Below the pieces are notes generated by a model. That model searched no databases. It was not told where the DNA came from and saw only the letters and a program-made list of their open reading frames with translations. Source: Lophius americanus (lineage: Eukaryota; Chordata; Actinopteri; Lophiiformes; Lophiidae). Taken from it: a stretch of DNA of 64,000 bases. Location of the stretch: positions 2,161,501 through 2,225,500 of the forward strand of contig JBBDHG010000134.1 in assembly GCA_037951165.1 (NCBI GenBank), read 5' to 3'. A program made the position numbers and the translations under genes. Below are positions 23,154 through 35,036 of the stretch, piece after piece (position 1 is the first letter of the stretch; the number at the start of each line of letters is the position of its first letter).

Positions 23154-25095
23154 GTCAGAGGGTGAAACCCATCCAGATCCACGTTTACTTCTTTTGGTCT
23201 CTGGTTTGATGCTTAATCACAGATACATTTTGATTTCACCAAAACTACTTCATGGATTCTTACAAGGCTGGATAGAAGGTTAGAGGATGTACCGAAGAAT
23301 CCCTGAGTGGAGCTGAGGGCTTACTTTATATTATTGAGTGGATCCAGATAATAGGGTGGATTTAGACACTTTTTTCTTCTTTCTTAGCAGATTGTGAGAT
23401 TTATTTTTACATTTTTTGTCAATTTGCTTAAAACGTCTTGATGGATTACCATGACACCGGTTAACAGAGAAAAAAAAGGAGATAAAATTTTGGAGTGGAT
23501 CTAGATAAAAATTATGAAGTTATGACCATCTTTTGTTTTCTTGAACATTCCGAGAACCTAGTCATTAGTCGTTTTGATAAGGCACCTTTTTTGATTTGGC
23601 TTCAGTTCACACTCTCATGAATTTCCTTTTAGTTTTTTTATTCTATATTTATATATATTTTCTATATTTGTTAAAATATTTCTTCCTTTTGGCTGGATAC
23701 ACCAGCCAACTAAAATCATCTTTTCAGTAGGCAGTCTAAGGAAATTCAGTCATGTTAAAAACTACAGCTTTATGGTAGCAATACGACAAATGATGTCACT
23801 TCCTGTTTGAGCAAACAACTATTTTTATAACCCAAAAAAGGTTTCCCCCTTGCTCCTAGTGTCGTTTACATATCTTTTTTTTTTTACTCCAATAGTTCTT
23901 ATTATACTCACACAAGCATTTTTACCTAAATCTCCTTTTTCTGACATACCTTTTTATTTAATTGTGGAGTTCAGTCATGAGGGATTGCTTGTACAATGCA
24001 GGGGATTAGAGGCTTTAAGGGGACATACTCTTGCTATCCGGGATGACAGCATAGGTCTACTTTAATAGGGCAAACCTATATGCTAAACTGGGCTGGCCAT
24101 GTATGTGAATACGTAAGGGGAAATAGTCTATCCACATCTCCTCAAAAACGAGTAGATAGAAATCACTGAAGGTTCACAAATACCTTTAGGGGTCATAAAG
24201 GTGTTATCTCATGACCGTTTCTTCAATTTGCTTATTTTTTTAAAAATAGAAATATTTCTAGCTCCATTTTAAACATTCTTAGCTCCATGTTCTCGCGTAT
24301 AATAGACTTAATTTGCTATCCACATCACAAGAAATGGAGTTTTTCCCATTAAAGGGTCCTAAGACATAGATTTTCTGGTCTTACCTCTGCATTGAGGTGG
24401 GGACACATCGCACCACTCATGGCGTACAGAAGGGGAGTTGATTACCTGTTATTAGTAATATCTGCACAGGAATTTTAAGTGTTCAGTAGGTGAATAAATT
24501 ATTCTGTAGAGAGGGTTTGCACCGGTTTTATTGCATTGTGTCTGTCTGTCTGACATCTCTGATCAGGCCGGATAGATGCATCCGCCACAGCTAGATCGGT
24601 TCATTAAACCACGGGGGTGTGATTATTATTACCATCCCATCAGCACTCCGTTGCTCCAAAGCACTCCCAGGCTGTTGTGATGCAATTCCATGACATTTTT
24701 CTCCTGGCATTTAGATGACATTTTATCAATAAGGGTATATGTTGTTTTGTGTTGGATATTATGAAGAAAGATCCGATGATTAGATGAGATAAATTCTGAT
24801 GCGTTAGAATTTAACCTACGTTTGCTTCTCATACAAACCGAGGTACCGGGACCAGAAGCAGAAAATGGACAATCTCTCTGTTTCCGACACTATTACGTGT
24901 GTTAGCATATTAACCCAGAATTGGCTGAGTATGGCGGAGCATGTTTCCCCAGACAGCGGTGTGAATTCAGTTAGCGTTTCTTCAAGGACTGCAGACAGGG
25001 AGATTGTTATCGTACTCCTAGAACTGCATTATCTTCTGTTCACAGTACTGGAGCTGCACGGTCAACTTTCAGCGCTGTCAAAGCAGACCGATTGA

Positions 25096-25820
25096 TATGG
25101 AGTTAAATTCCTGCCAAAAGTCTGCACACAAACCCAACACTAGAGCGAAGTTCACCAAACACGATTTGTGTGCACGAAACACGACTCGCATGCAAAACAA
25201 CGTGAATCGCGTGCTAACACAATTTTCCGCTTGAGACGTGTCACTTGTACGCGAGCGTCTTCAGTTTTGTGCGCACGTAGGTTCTTTGTCGTTACCTGTT
25301 ACAACAGCAGGTTGAACGTTTACCTCTCTAGTCCTGACTTTGGACTACCGGATGTACCACCAGTTGGACCACATATTTCTGCAAGCCATCCATTAAAAAA
25401 TCCAGACTTTTTACCATCTTCTTTGGTAAATGGACAAATGGAGAATGAAAGTATTAATTTATATATGACAAATGTTGAAAGTTCGAACTATGAAGTCATT
25501 TGAACAACGGACTGGAATTTAGTTTACCAATAAATACCTATTATACATTCTTACAGCTTAGACAGTATCTACACAAATATAAGGAATTGAAAAAATACTC
25601 AGTGAAGAACCGGCTAAAATAGGGAAACTGTTGATGCCCAGAGGAAGAATCAAATAAAGGGATGATGTCAAAAATTTACCAGGCATTACAGAAGGAATCC
25701 AGTGATGATAACATGGATGATAAAGAACTATGGGATATGAAGAACGGGAGGAATCAATTAAAGCAGGCCAATCGTGTTGCGTTTGTGTGCAGACCTTTGG
25801 CAGGAATTGATCTCCATGTA
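25096..25820. mobile_element. Candidate non-autonomous DNA transposon with ~45 bp terminal inverted repeats
   Basis: The left end (25096-25140) contains AATTCCTGCCAAAAGTCTGC then ACACAAACCCAACAC. The right end (25774-25819), reversed, gives AATTCCTGCCAAAGGTCTGC then ACACAAACGCAACAC, differing at only a few positions. TA dinucleotides lie at or near both ends. Inside is a block of short CACGA/CGCG-like motifs and a 111-codon open frame (25168-25503) with no recognised domain. I cannot assign a superfamily. Confidence 0.65.
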
Positions 25821-26844
25821 TTAAACTAATACATAGGCTCTACATGGGCGGCCCGCCCACATAAATTAAGACACGCCCAGGTAGATGCATTCAGACCTGT
25901 GGACCAATGGGAACAGCCCGAGGCTACAGTTCAATTTTGTCATTTTATTCTGCTCTCCCTGAACGTTAGTGTTCACTTTGGAAGATAAAAAGTTCTTTAA
26001 AAGTTCTTCAAACAGTTCTTCAGAAGAGAAAAAGACTTACAGGTTCAGTCTGTATGTTTATTGACTCAAAACGTCCGGTCCGTTAGCTTAATGCTTACAT
26101 ATAAAGAGAATTGCCATTTGCATGCTAATGGAATTAGCATGTACCTTATTCAAACAATAAACAAGGATTTACAAATTCATTATTTCACTTAACAAATATT
26201 TTTCAGTTAAACTTGAAAGGTGTTTATTAATGAAACGCTGCTATTAATATTTTTTGAATGAGGGACAAAAAAATGTAAGTATCTTGTGCTAAAATGTAAA
26301 AGTAGGTACAAAATAAATAACTGTTAATAATTATGCCCACCCCCAGAATACCCAGAACCACTAGTAGTTATTTTTATCTAACAGTTATTTATTTTGAAAT
26401 ATGAAATAGAATAAACGTACAATATTTATTTTGAGGGTTTATTCATTCACAAATGGAAATTTATTTAGATATGTAAATAGTCATTTATGTTGACCGTAGA
26501 TAGAAGATGGTTATTCATTTGCAGTAAATGGTAAACTTTTGTTTGAGTAATTAATTAATTAACCCATCTGTCACAAGCTGTGCTGCATCGCCCACCGCAG
26601 GTAAATTTCTCAAACAGCGGGAAACACTGCTATTAGTTCATTTTCAACATATTTGCATTTGTAATGTTTTGGATGATGACTCATGATGAGACATAGATAG
26701 TTTTGGTGATCAACACTCTTTGGACCGTAGTAGAAAATATTGACATTCTGATAATGAGCTGAAATGTATCACCTGCCTCTAATTTGGATTTATTACATCC
26801 ATAAATAACAGCTGGATGAGGTTATGTGGGGCCTTATGTTTGCT

Positions 26845-26868
26845 TGTGTGTGTGTGTGTGTGTGTGTT
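26845..26868. repeat. GT microsatellite
   Basis: Twelve uninterrupted TG/GT units. Confidence 0.9.
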
Positions 26869-27789
26869 AGTGGGATGACTCATCACTAACATTTTTGAAT
26901 GGATTTCTGTGACGTGGAATCCCGCTGTGGTGACTTTTCCTCTTGGTTTTGTACGACTTTTTAGATGTTTCTCACATCTTAGAGATGCATATTTCAAGCG
27001 AAACACTAACCCCCCCTCCTCACACGCATGCACGCACCCAAGCATCGACACAAACACAGAGACCACGTTGGCTATGTTTTCAGCAGTATGTTACTCTAGC
27101 ACGTCTTTGATCTGCAGAACAGAACTCTGATTTTCCAGTTGAATCTGTGAACCTACAGGTTGTAAGCGCCGTCAACGGATTCTTTTTGCCGCAGCCAGTT
27201 CTTCAAAACTCGCTACATGAGTTTGTGTCCACACCCGTTCTATAGGTGTCTGACTTTGGTAAAGGTTCATTCTTCTCTTGGTATCATTGCAAACGGCCAG
27301 TGAATGCATTACCGCCACCTTCTGGAGCTAGAATTACGTTACCGCTAAAAAAACGAGGGAAAAGCCTTTTTAAGACAAAACGATGGTTTTTCATATCATC
27401 GGATTTTTTAAATAATTATATATAATATTATACTGTTATGTTTTTCAGGCAATCGGAGGCAAAGAGGGAGGAACAGCAGGATTCATCAATTACATTTGCT
27501 AGTTTAGATTAAATAATCACCATTGCTTTTTTTGTCTTTTCACGTAGCATATATCTCAAAATGTATTACAGACACAAGACAACAATTTGGTGCAGTCAAC
27601 AAAATTGAATCCATTTTTGGAGTTGTTAATCTGGATGTTGATCTAAGACTTTTTCATTTTATCTTTTTTAGCTCTAATATTATTTTTGAAATAGGGCATA
27701 CATGACATTTTTGAAAATTTCTTAATAAATAGGTTGTTATTTGGAAAGAATTGAGCATATCACATTTAGTCTACTAATATCTCTACATA

Positions 27790-28106
27790 TGTATGGAGGA
27801 AGGGAAATACCCCTGATCCTATTCTCCCCATGACAAGCCCTGGTTGCCCTGACTCCATCATAGGTTCATCAATTGTCCTCACTGAGACCACTAACTCTGG
27901 AGATATTCTTACCGAGTCATCTAGCCTTAACAATTTGGCTTTGGATCCTTAAGTTTTTCCATTTTTCCTGCTTCCCTCACATCAACTTCCAGACGAAATG
28001 TTCACTTGTAGCCTAATATATCCCACCCACTGACAGGTGCCGCTGTTACGGGATAATCAATGTTATTCGCTGCACCTTGTCAGTGGTTATAATGTAATGG
28101 CTGACT
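27790..28106 (-). mobile_element. Tc1/mariner relic, 5' part, minus strand
   Basis: Read on the minus strand, it starts with TCAGCCATTACATTATAACC near 28106. Next come GATTATCCCGTAACAGCGGC, GTGGGTGGGATATATTAGGC and AAGTGAACATTTCG. It then runs into the transposase start region before losing similarity. It shares this order with the relics at 39257 and 46366. No intact transposase remains. Confidence 0.7.
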
Positions 28107-28502
28107 TGTGTACTAGCATATCATTTATGATGTTTTGACAGGATGACCATCAATTGCACAGATGTCGTATACATTGGTTTTCTCTGGGGTTTATAATGTT
28201 CAAGTCTCCAAGCAGCCGGTTTTCTGCTTCCGTCTTCTTAAATAGCAGAAACATCTCACTGAGATCCAGACTTGATTGTCATGTTGTTATTTATTGTTTT
28301 CTTCCTCTCAATAGATAAATTCCCCAGCCTTGAGCTCATTTATCACTTTAATGTGGGCAACCCAGATATGAAAATGATTTTAGATATGACTCAGCAGCAG
28401 AGGCAGCTTGTTCCTCTGGCAGTGACACGTTCCATCCCCACATTTAGAGAGCCAGGTTTGATTGTTGTCCTGCCATAACATTATGTCCACCTGTCATTCT
28501 AG

Positions 28503-28592
28503 TTCCTGCAAGACACCCTGGACGCTCTCTTCAACATCATGATGGAGAACTCTGACAGCGAGACGTTTGATACTTTGGTCTTCGACGCCTTG
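28503..28592 (+). CDS. dock1: DOCK1 exon: FLQDTLDALFNIMMENS helix
   Basis: Thirty codons in phase 0 on both sides: FLQDTLDALFNIMMENSDSE followed by TFDTLVFDAL. Acceptor TGTCATTCTAG ends at 28502 and donor GTAAGC starts at 28593. The sequence is an amphipathic helix pair at the start of the ARM-type region and is almost invariant in DOCK-A proteins. Because the exon length is a multiple of three, skipping it would keep the reading frame. Confidence 0.93.
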
Positions 28593-30520
28593 GTAAGCTA
28601 AGAATCCAAACAAGCAGAGGTGTTTGTGACACTCAGACACGCCTGTGGCTCACATGCAAATAGTAAGGTGTTAGATCTTGCCGAAACCCTTTTTACAATC
28701 TGCTTATTATTTAGCATGCACCCTTGTACCAAAATGCCAACCTAGCCAGAAATATCATGATGCTTTTACATATTCGGGCTCTAGGGGCTTCTGGAGATTT
28801 ACGATACATTGTACAAACCGTCACAGAGTTTGTCTTTTACCTGACATTCCATCAGCGTGGAATGAAAGACTTCTAATTATTAGGAGGACTGGAAGTAAAG
28901 TCACTCGAACTCAAAAAGTCTGTACTTTAACCTTTATCTTTAACCTCTATTTTTATCCTGCGTTCCAGATCTGTGAGCCCAAACAATTGCAAAGGTGTCG
29001 CTGTCTGCATATTTATCATCTGCGGGTTGAATTATTGCTCACAAACTGTTCCGTGCTGTTTGAAATAAGATCTGGGCTCATCATTCACCCTGGAAAGCGC
29101 AGACACATCGCATATGACGTGGAATCTCTGCCACATTAATCTGCATGAATTTGTTCCACTGGGGAAGAAATTTCATTCATGCTTGTTTGTCTAGCATTAA
29201 AAGTTTCATTCTCCTGCTAAAACGGGAAGATAGGCAAAATGGAGTTTGCCTGCTGGAAGTTTGACGACTTTTGCATGTATAAATTCAAATATTTGTCGGG
29301 TTTGTTGGGTTTCAAAAAGTATGTGCCAAAATTCGAACTAGCATGCAGGCGCATAAATGGATTGGTTACATCAAAGACAGTTGCATCTGGTGAGTTTTAA
29401 AATTTGGTAGGACGATTAGATTTTGTATTTATTTTTTAACCATGTAATAACCTGCTCAGCTGTTTGTTTGAGCTTGATCATATTTCTGATTAAAAATGTG
29501 ACTGAACCTGCTTATAATATGATTCAGTGGCAGCATGTAAGTGCTTAAGCATAAGGGGCCATGGATGCCCTTAAACCACAGTTTAAACAGGTCAAATAGT
29601 TTACTTAAACCATGCTTTACCAAACGTACAAGATAATCAAAATTTCATCAGGAAATATTTTATACATGGTAAATTTAAAGTGTCTAAGATTTTGAAATTA
29701 ATAAATTCCCCGTACAAATAATTTTTTCAGAAATGGGGTCATTAAGGGGTTAAGTCAGAAATGACAGCTTTTTTGAACTATTAAATGCTTTAATTCTTGG
29801 TATTCATGATCATATACAAGTTTTTACAACAAATGTCAAAAATACTTGTTACCTGTAACCTGTAACGCATGAAATCAATTTCTATGGTTTTATGTCCAAG
29901 CGTGTGTCATAAACCCTCCACTACTGCTAACAAGCTAACTGCTTAAGCTGAACAAATGAAATGAATTTGGATATGGCCAAAATAAAGTATATCTTCTAGT
30001 TAAATGTTTTAAAGTTGTTCTCACCACTCCTCACAATGTTCGAGAATTGAAGAGGAAATGTGGAAATTGTCATTGTACCAATACAATGTCAATATAGTAT
30101 GCTGGTGGTTGGTTGGTTAGGGAGGACGTCATCCCTTGGAGCATCTTTACCTGTGTTTTGGCCAATAGCAGAACAGCGTGAACAAACTAAGAAGCACATT
30201 GAAATGCATTAAACTGATCTAGTTGATACGGCCCTCCGAGGAGGACAAGTTAAATCTGTCCTCCTCTGCTCTCAACGTCACACAGACCGTCCTTGCCTGC
30301 CCTGTAAGTGTCAATGAATTTCAATAATGGCTTTTGAAACGGCCTCCTCTGGTCTAAGAGAATGTAGGATTTGTGTCCTGGATTGTCTACAGGCAACAGA
30401 ACCAAGAGTAATCCAATCAAATGCAATTGTGATTAATTCCCTGATCGTTTGCGGCATATTGAGGAAGACAGGCTGTTACTCCAGCTCTGTTTCAATGGAC
30501 GTGTTCTTGTCGTCTGGCAG
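28593..30520 (+). other. Intron, 1.9 kb
   Basis: No repeat recognised. The 28970-29200 part has balanced composition and few low-complexity runs, and might be conserved non-coding sequence. A 153-codon open frame (28678-29139) has no family resemblance and starts just inside the intron. Confidence 0.7.
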
Positions 30521-30621
30521 GTGTTCATAATTGGGCTCATAGCTGACAGAAAGTTCCAGCACTTCAACCCCGTTCTGGAGACCTACATTCGAAAGCATTT
30601 TAGCGCCACCCTGGCGTACAC
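30521..30621 (+). CDS. dock1: DOCK1 exon: FQHFNPVLETYI segment
   Basis: Reads VFIIGLIADRKFQHFNPVLE and TYIRKHFSATLAY, plus two bases of a threonine codon. Acceptor TCTGGCAG ends at 30520 and donor GTGAGT starts at 30622. Phase 0 in, phase 2 out. FQHFNPVLETYI.KHFSATLAY is highly conserved in DOCK1, DOCK2 and DOCK5. The following intron is only 90 bp (30622-30711), by far the shortest in the window. Confidence 0.94.
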
Positions 30622-30711
30622 GTGAGTCCGACACTCTCTTTACTCCAAGGCACTTCGACGAATGAGCTGTTGTGTCTGACCCCCTCTATACACGTTTTTT
30701 TATGTTCACAG

Positions 30712-30840
30712 GAAGCTGACCAAAGTCCTGAAGAACTATGTAGACAACGCGGAGAAGCTGACAGAGCAGCTGCTGAAGGCCATGAAGTCTCTGGAGTACA
30801 TCTTCAAGTTCATTGTCCGCTCCAGAGTCCTCTTCAACCA
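30712..30840 (+). CDS. dock1: DOCK1 exon: KLTKVLKNYVDNAEK helical segment
   Basis: Completes threonine, then encodes KLTKVLKNYVDNAEK and ends FIVRSRVLFN, plus two bases of glutamine. Acceptor TATGTTCACAG, donor GTACGT. Phase 2 on both sides, and a length of 129 nt, so skipping would stay in frame. The loop after DNAEK reads LTEQLLKAMKSLE. Compared with human DOCK1 as I remember it, this is about two residues shorter, a small loop indel that alignment should confirm. Confidence 0.93.
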
Positions 30841-32958
30841 GTACGTCCACCTGCACACAGTTTGATCTGGTGAAACGGATAGTACTTCATTTCCTGTTGG
30901 GTAAACTGGAAGAATTCGTCATAACCAATATTATAAGCACTCTTCCCCAAATATAACACAAAATGGTGTCTCATCGAAAACAAGAACACATTTGGTGTTT
31001 TTTTTTTATTTTTTATTACATTGGATGGAAAACTTTACCTCTACTTTTTTTTGCCAGCTTTTCATGTTTGGAGCTACAAAAAGAGGATAACATTTTTTAA
31101 CTCATTCAGTAAAGCGAGTGCACCATGTACCGAGGCTGAGCCCTCAAAGGGCCATCAGCTTGATTTCATCCGTGGCATCAGCTGTGTGCCCCCCTCTTCT
31201 CTCTCTCTCCCCCTTTTCCAAAAGATATTTCAAACAAAATTTAACATCAAACCAAAAAAGCCAACCTAGGTAAACACAAAATCAAGTTTCAAATGATAAT
31301 CGTATTTATTGAGCTAAAAGGGTTCTCTAACACCAAGTGGGTCTATGAAAAAATACAACCTCCCTCCCCACTTAATCCAAAAACTACCCAACTACATTAA
31401 AAGCTGGTTCTAGTTGGAATAGACCCACCCAGACCTGATCACTGCCAGACCGGATCAGTCGCATCATCACTTCAATAGACCATTTTCAGGAGCAGGAATT
31501 TGGCTCGTAGACGATTATTGGTACCCTTTAAAAGAATTTGTAAAATGAGATTCAAAAGAATGTCCTTATTGTCTGTACCCTTGATATTTATTTCAAAAAT
31601 ATTTACAAAAGTCGAACATTTCACCTTTTCCTTTTTGCCAGATTTCATGAAATATATTTCGAGAAATGCATTTTTGTGTGTGTTCTGTGTGTTGTCTGGA
31701 GGACGCTCCGTCCTTTACCTCACACATCTGACTGCGGCCACTTGTAGCGCTCTCCGTGTTCGCTGTGCTACAAGTGGATTATTTTGCAGGAAACCACAAA
31801 CCTTAGAGCGGATCAACTATGTGTGTTTTGTTTTTGAAGCACTTTTGTCCTACTGCCGGAATTAGTGAAGCCAGTGCAGGGCTGTTGTTACATGCTGCTG
31901 AATCCCGCCATGCTAACTAGACAGCGGCGAGGCGACACCAGCACGTCTTTTTTTTGTGGGGCAGTGGAACGTTTCTGTGAAATGGAGAGGACACACACAC
32001 ACACTCTCCCCTTTTTACTGGAAACTTGTGTGTCTCTCCTGAGCGGCGTCAGCTCTGTCGGTGCTGCAGCTTAAAGTGATTGTTGTTGCTGCAGCCGTGA
32101 GATGGATGCCTCTAATCCCACGATTCTTATAAACCCTCAACAGAGGCTATCCCGGACCATGTAATACCTGCAGTCCTGTGAGGGATTGCTTCGCCACAAA
32201 AACCCACCTCTGTGAACGAATGCCATTGAAATCTCATGCAATCTAAACACTTCACCCCTTTTTGACCTGCCTGTTTTTTATATCCAAGTGGCTGGCACTT
32301 TGCAGCACACACAACATGGCTCACTTACAGTTAATGCCCAGTTTGTGGAAATTCATCAGCTCTGCAAGTGGGATGGAAAGCATTTGCATTTTTGAGAGGA
32401 TTACAGAGGAAGCCCTGCTTTGTGTTCCCTTGCACTAAGCAAAAGAGTGTTTTTTTTTTTTTACACATCTTAATTGGCTTTTAGCCACTTTAATAGTTGG
32501 ACAGAACATTGCTCCACAGAACCAAACTAGCAGAGGAGTCATTAGTGATGCTACGTCCAAGACCGATTAGAAAGTAGAGTCGCTGAACCCTTCATTGGCA
32601 TTTGCTTCCCATATATTATTCCTGGAGAGATGTTAGCATAGGTCATTCATTTTTTTCCTTATTTTGGTTTCCGCTTGACAGCTGCCAGGTGTGTCAGGGT
32701 GTGTGTCAACACGGTGAGCCGTGTTGTTCTTAATGCTAATCTGGCTGGCAGCGCGAGTGAGGTCTATGGTTCTCTTCCAATAATTTTTTGCTCTGAACAG
32801 CACACAGGCCATTCTGCTGCATGCTTTTAATGATTTAACAGGGAGGCATCAAACTTGTGTCATTTCCACTGCGTGCGGTGACTGTTTACACGAGGATGAA
32901 ACAAAAACCAGGCTTGTGATCGTTTGCCAATGTAATGCTCGACTCCCTCTCCTCTCAG
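30841..32958 (+). other. Intron, 2.1 kb
   Basis: No mobile element recognised. A poly-T run lies near 32449-32461. The open frame at 31500-31865 has no recognisable motif and is not supported as a gene. Confidence 0.75.
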
Positions 32959-33067
32959 GCTCTACGAGAACAAAGGGGAGGCCGACTTCGTGGAGTCCTT
33001 GAGGAACCTTTTCACATCCTTCAATGACATGATGAGCGGTAATTCAGAAAACACTGGCATTGTGAAG
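32959..33067 (+). CDS. dock1: DOCK1 exon: LYENKGEADFVESL segment
   Basis: Completes glutamine, then 36 codons: LYENKGEADFVESLRNLFTS and FNDMMSGNSENTGIVK. Acceptor CTCCTCTCAG ends at 32958 and donor GTAGGT starts at 33068. Phase 2 in, phase 0 out. LYENKGEADFVESL is characteristic of DOCK1. The serine-rich tail (SGNSENTG) is the least conserved part and probably a loop between helices. Confidence 0.93.
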
Positions 33068-33539
33068 GTAGGTAGACTTATCATGTGCGTCCAGATGCTT
33101 GTAATGCCTCAAACAGGATCTGCTGCCAGGATAATAGTGAATTAATCTGCTCTGCTACTTTAGATGCATGTTTAATACGGGCCAATTCTACAATACAGCA
33201 AAGGTTCCAGCTTCTCAATGTCATGCATTATGTGTTTTCTTCAGCTTCTTCACGTCTCTCTGTGCAGAGACTTCTGATCTTAACTTTCATTAGTTTTATA
33301 AGTAACCACGTTCAGCTGCATGTTGATAGGAGGGACTAGCAGGCGTTAAACATAGATGACCTAGAGTTACAATAAAGGATAGAAATTAGATCAGTACAAA
33401 GTCCGGAAATTGGTGGGGGGATGAGTGAAGGGATGGCATTGTTCTAAACAATGGTACCAAAATCTACCATACAGGTAATTTTTTATGGTCGTACTCCAGT
33501 TGCAATTTTGACTGTTCTGCCACTGCAGACTATATGTTG

Positions 33540-33665
33540 TTTCTTGAGCTAAATCTTGAACCCCAATTTATTCCTAGTGCCCCTCAAACGGGGGCTGGGC
33601 ACTGCTCAAATACAGAGAAATAATTTTACAATGTTGTATTGTATCATTGTGTAACAAAGCGAGTA
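33540..33665 (+). mobile_element. SINE 3' fragment without head
   Basis: Retains TTCTTGAGCTAAATCTTGAA, GGGGGCTGGGCACTGCTCAA, ATACAGAGAAATAATTTTAC and ATGTTGTATTGTAT in the order seen in the 17505 and 54616 copies. No A or B box lies upstream, so it is truncated and older. Confidence 0.65.
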
Positions 33666-33943
33666 ATCTACTCAATAGTAGAGATAAAGTAGAAAGATAT
33701 TACCTTTAATATAATGACACATAATTGATCGGAGACAAGCGCAAAGCAACAGGTTAAACATTATTATGTGTTCATACAGAATGTGGTGCAAATATTTCAT
33801 GCGGCGAAACATTACATACAAAGTCAATTCATAGCTGCGAGAAGATGTTAGTGGTGGTGTTTCAGTCTGTGTTCTGGTGAAAATTGGTCTCCGCAACCTC
33901 TTATATTCTCTTTTATTTTATCAGCTTGATTTATAGGCATATA

Positions 33944-34630
33944 CACTGTTCAAAAAATAAGGGATCGCCTGATCATCACAGTATGATACCACGTATTAGC
34001 CAGCGGTACCCTGATAGCTGTTAGGTACCAGGATGAAATCCTCAGATTCGTTGATAGACCTTGTGCTGGTGGATGACTTAATAAACTTAATCAGAAACTT
34101 CAAAATTAATCACCCAGAGGACCATGGCAGGAGATTCAAGAAGCTATCGTTGGCAGAGCGGCTAAGGGTAGTGACACCAATAGCCCTGAAGTCCCTGAAC
34201 AAAGCCAACATATAATGGACTCAACGAGGCTAAAAGTTTTATTTTCACTCCGTTATATCAGAAAACTGGATTAAGAAAGACACTGTGAGGAGAATGGAAC
34301 ATACATTAATTTCAACAAGTCAGAACACATACACAATGCCGGCCAATCTTATTTCCACTCTAATACTTCAAAATTAGAGCACAAATACACTCTTTTTTTC
34401 TGGTTTTAAATCTTTACAGAAAAGAAAATTGGAATTGGAAATTCAGACTTTATAAAAATAAGCCAATAAAATTGCAATCGGTGCACCGCTATATTTTTGT
34501 TTGCTCTTTCTTCAGCTTGTTCTCAATGAACTGCACAATGTTTATCACTATTAAGGCTTCGAACTGGAACATTTAGTACATTGAGATGCGATCTGTTGTA
34601 CAAGTGCTCCCTACATTTTTTTGAGCAGTG
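33944..34630 (+). mobile_element. Tc1/mariner-type deletion derivative with inverted ends and TA target site
   Basis: The left end CACTGTTCAAAAAATAAGGG and the right end TACATTTTTTTGAGCAGTG are inverted repeats, each next to TA (33942-33943 and 34631-34632), the target duplication of Tc1/mariner elements. Inside, at 34027-34070, codons RYQDEILRFVDRPCAGG recall the Y.DEILRP...PYAG stretch of a transposase catalytic domain. The rest is deleted or replaced. A 60-codon open frame (34033-34215) covers the remnant out of frame and is not evidence of function. Confidence 0.8.
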
Positions 34631-35014
34631 TAGTGTGAAACCTATATAAATGGCTTGATTGACTAGCGTTAAAACATTGACAAATGCTACCAGGTTGAGT
34701 TGCAGAATTTTGCAGGTTTATTGTGTTCAATAGTGCAATGAACCCAATTGTAATTTTTGAGTTCTTCGGTGCAGCCCTCCTCTCTTCTGGCTTTTTTCTT
34801 GCCTCTGTGTATTGCGTTTGTCTGCCTTACGCTTTCTCTCTGAGTGTTTGTATTTCTCCTCTGGCTCCATATCTCTCTGACCTTGTCCCGTGGCCTTGGG
34901 CTCCTCCTCTTTAGCTACTCCTTAAGGTATTTATATCCACTTTCTGCTTGTATAAGCTTCTCCTGTATGTTTTCATTCCATTCTCCTTTAACCTTAAATT
35001 ATACAAACACACGC

Positions 35015-35036
35015 TTTTTTTTTTTTTTTTCCCCCC
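35015..35036. repeat. Poly-T/poly-C tract
   Basis: A run of about sixteen T followed by six C. Confidence 0.85.

Larger units (their letters stand above)
23154..28502 (+). other. Intron, 5.3 kb
   Basis: Holds an element with ~45 bp terminal inverted repeats (25096-25820), a GT microsatellite (26845-26868) and a Tc1-type relic on the minus strand (27790-28106). The stretch 23200-23540 has phrases like those of the repeats at 48080-48330, but no clear boundaries. Confidence 0.75.

Noticed and set aside
34033..34215. 60-codon open frame inside the Tc1-type derivative
   Set aside because: It is offset from the transposase remnant frame and only reflects leftover sequence of a deleted element.
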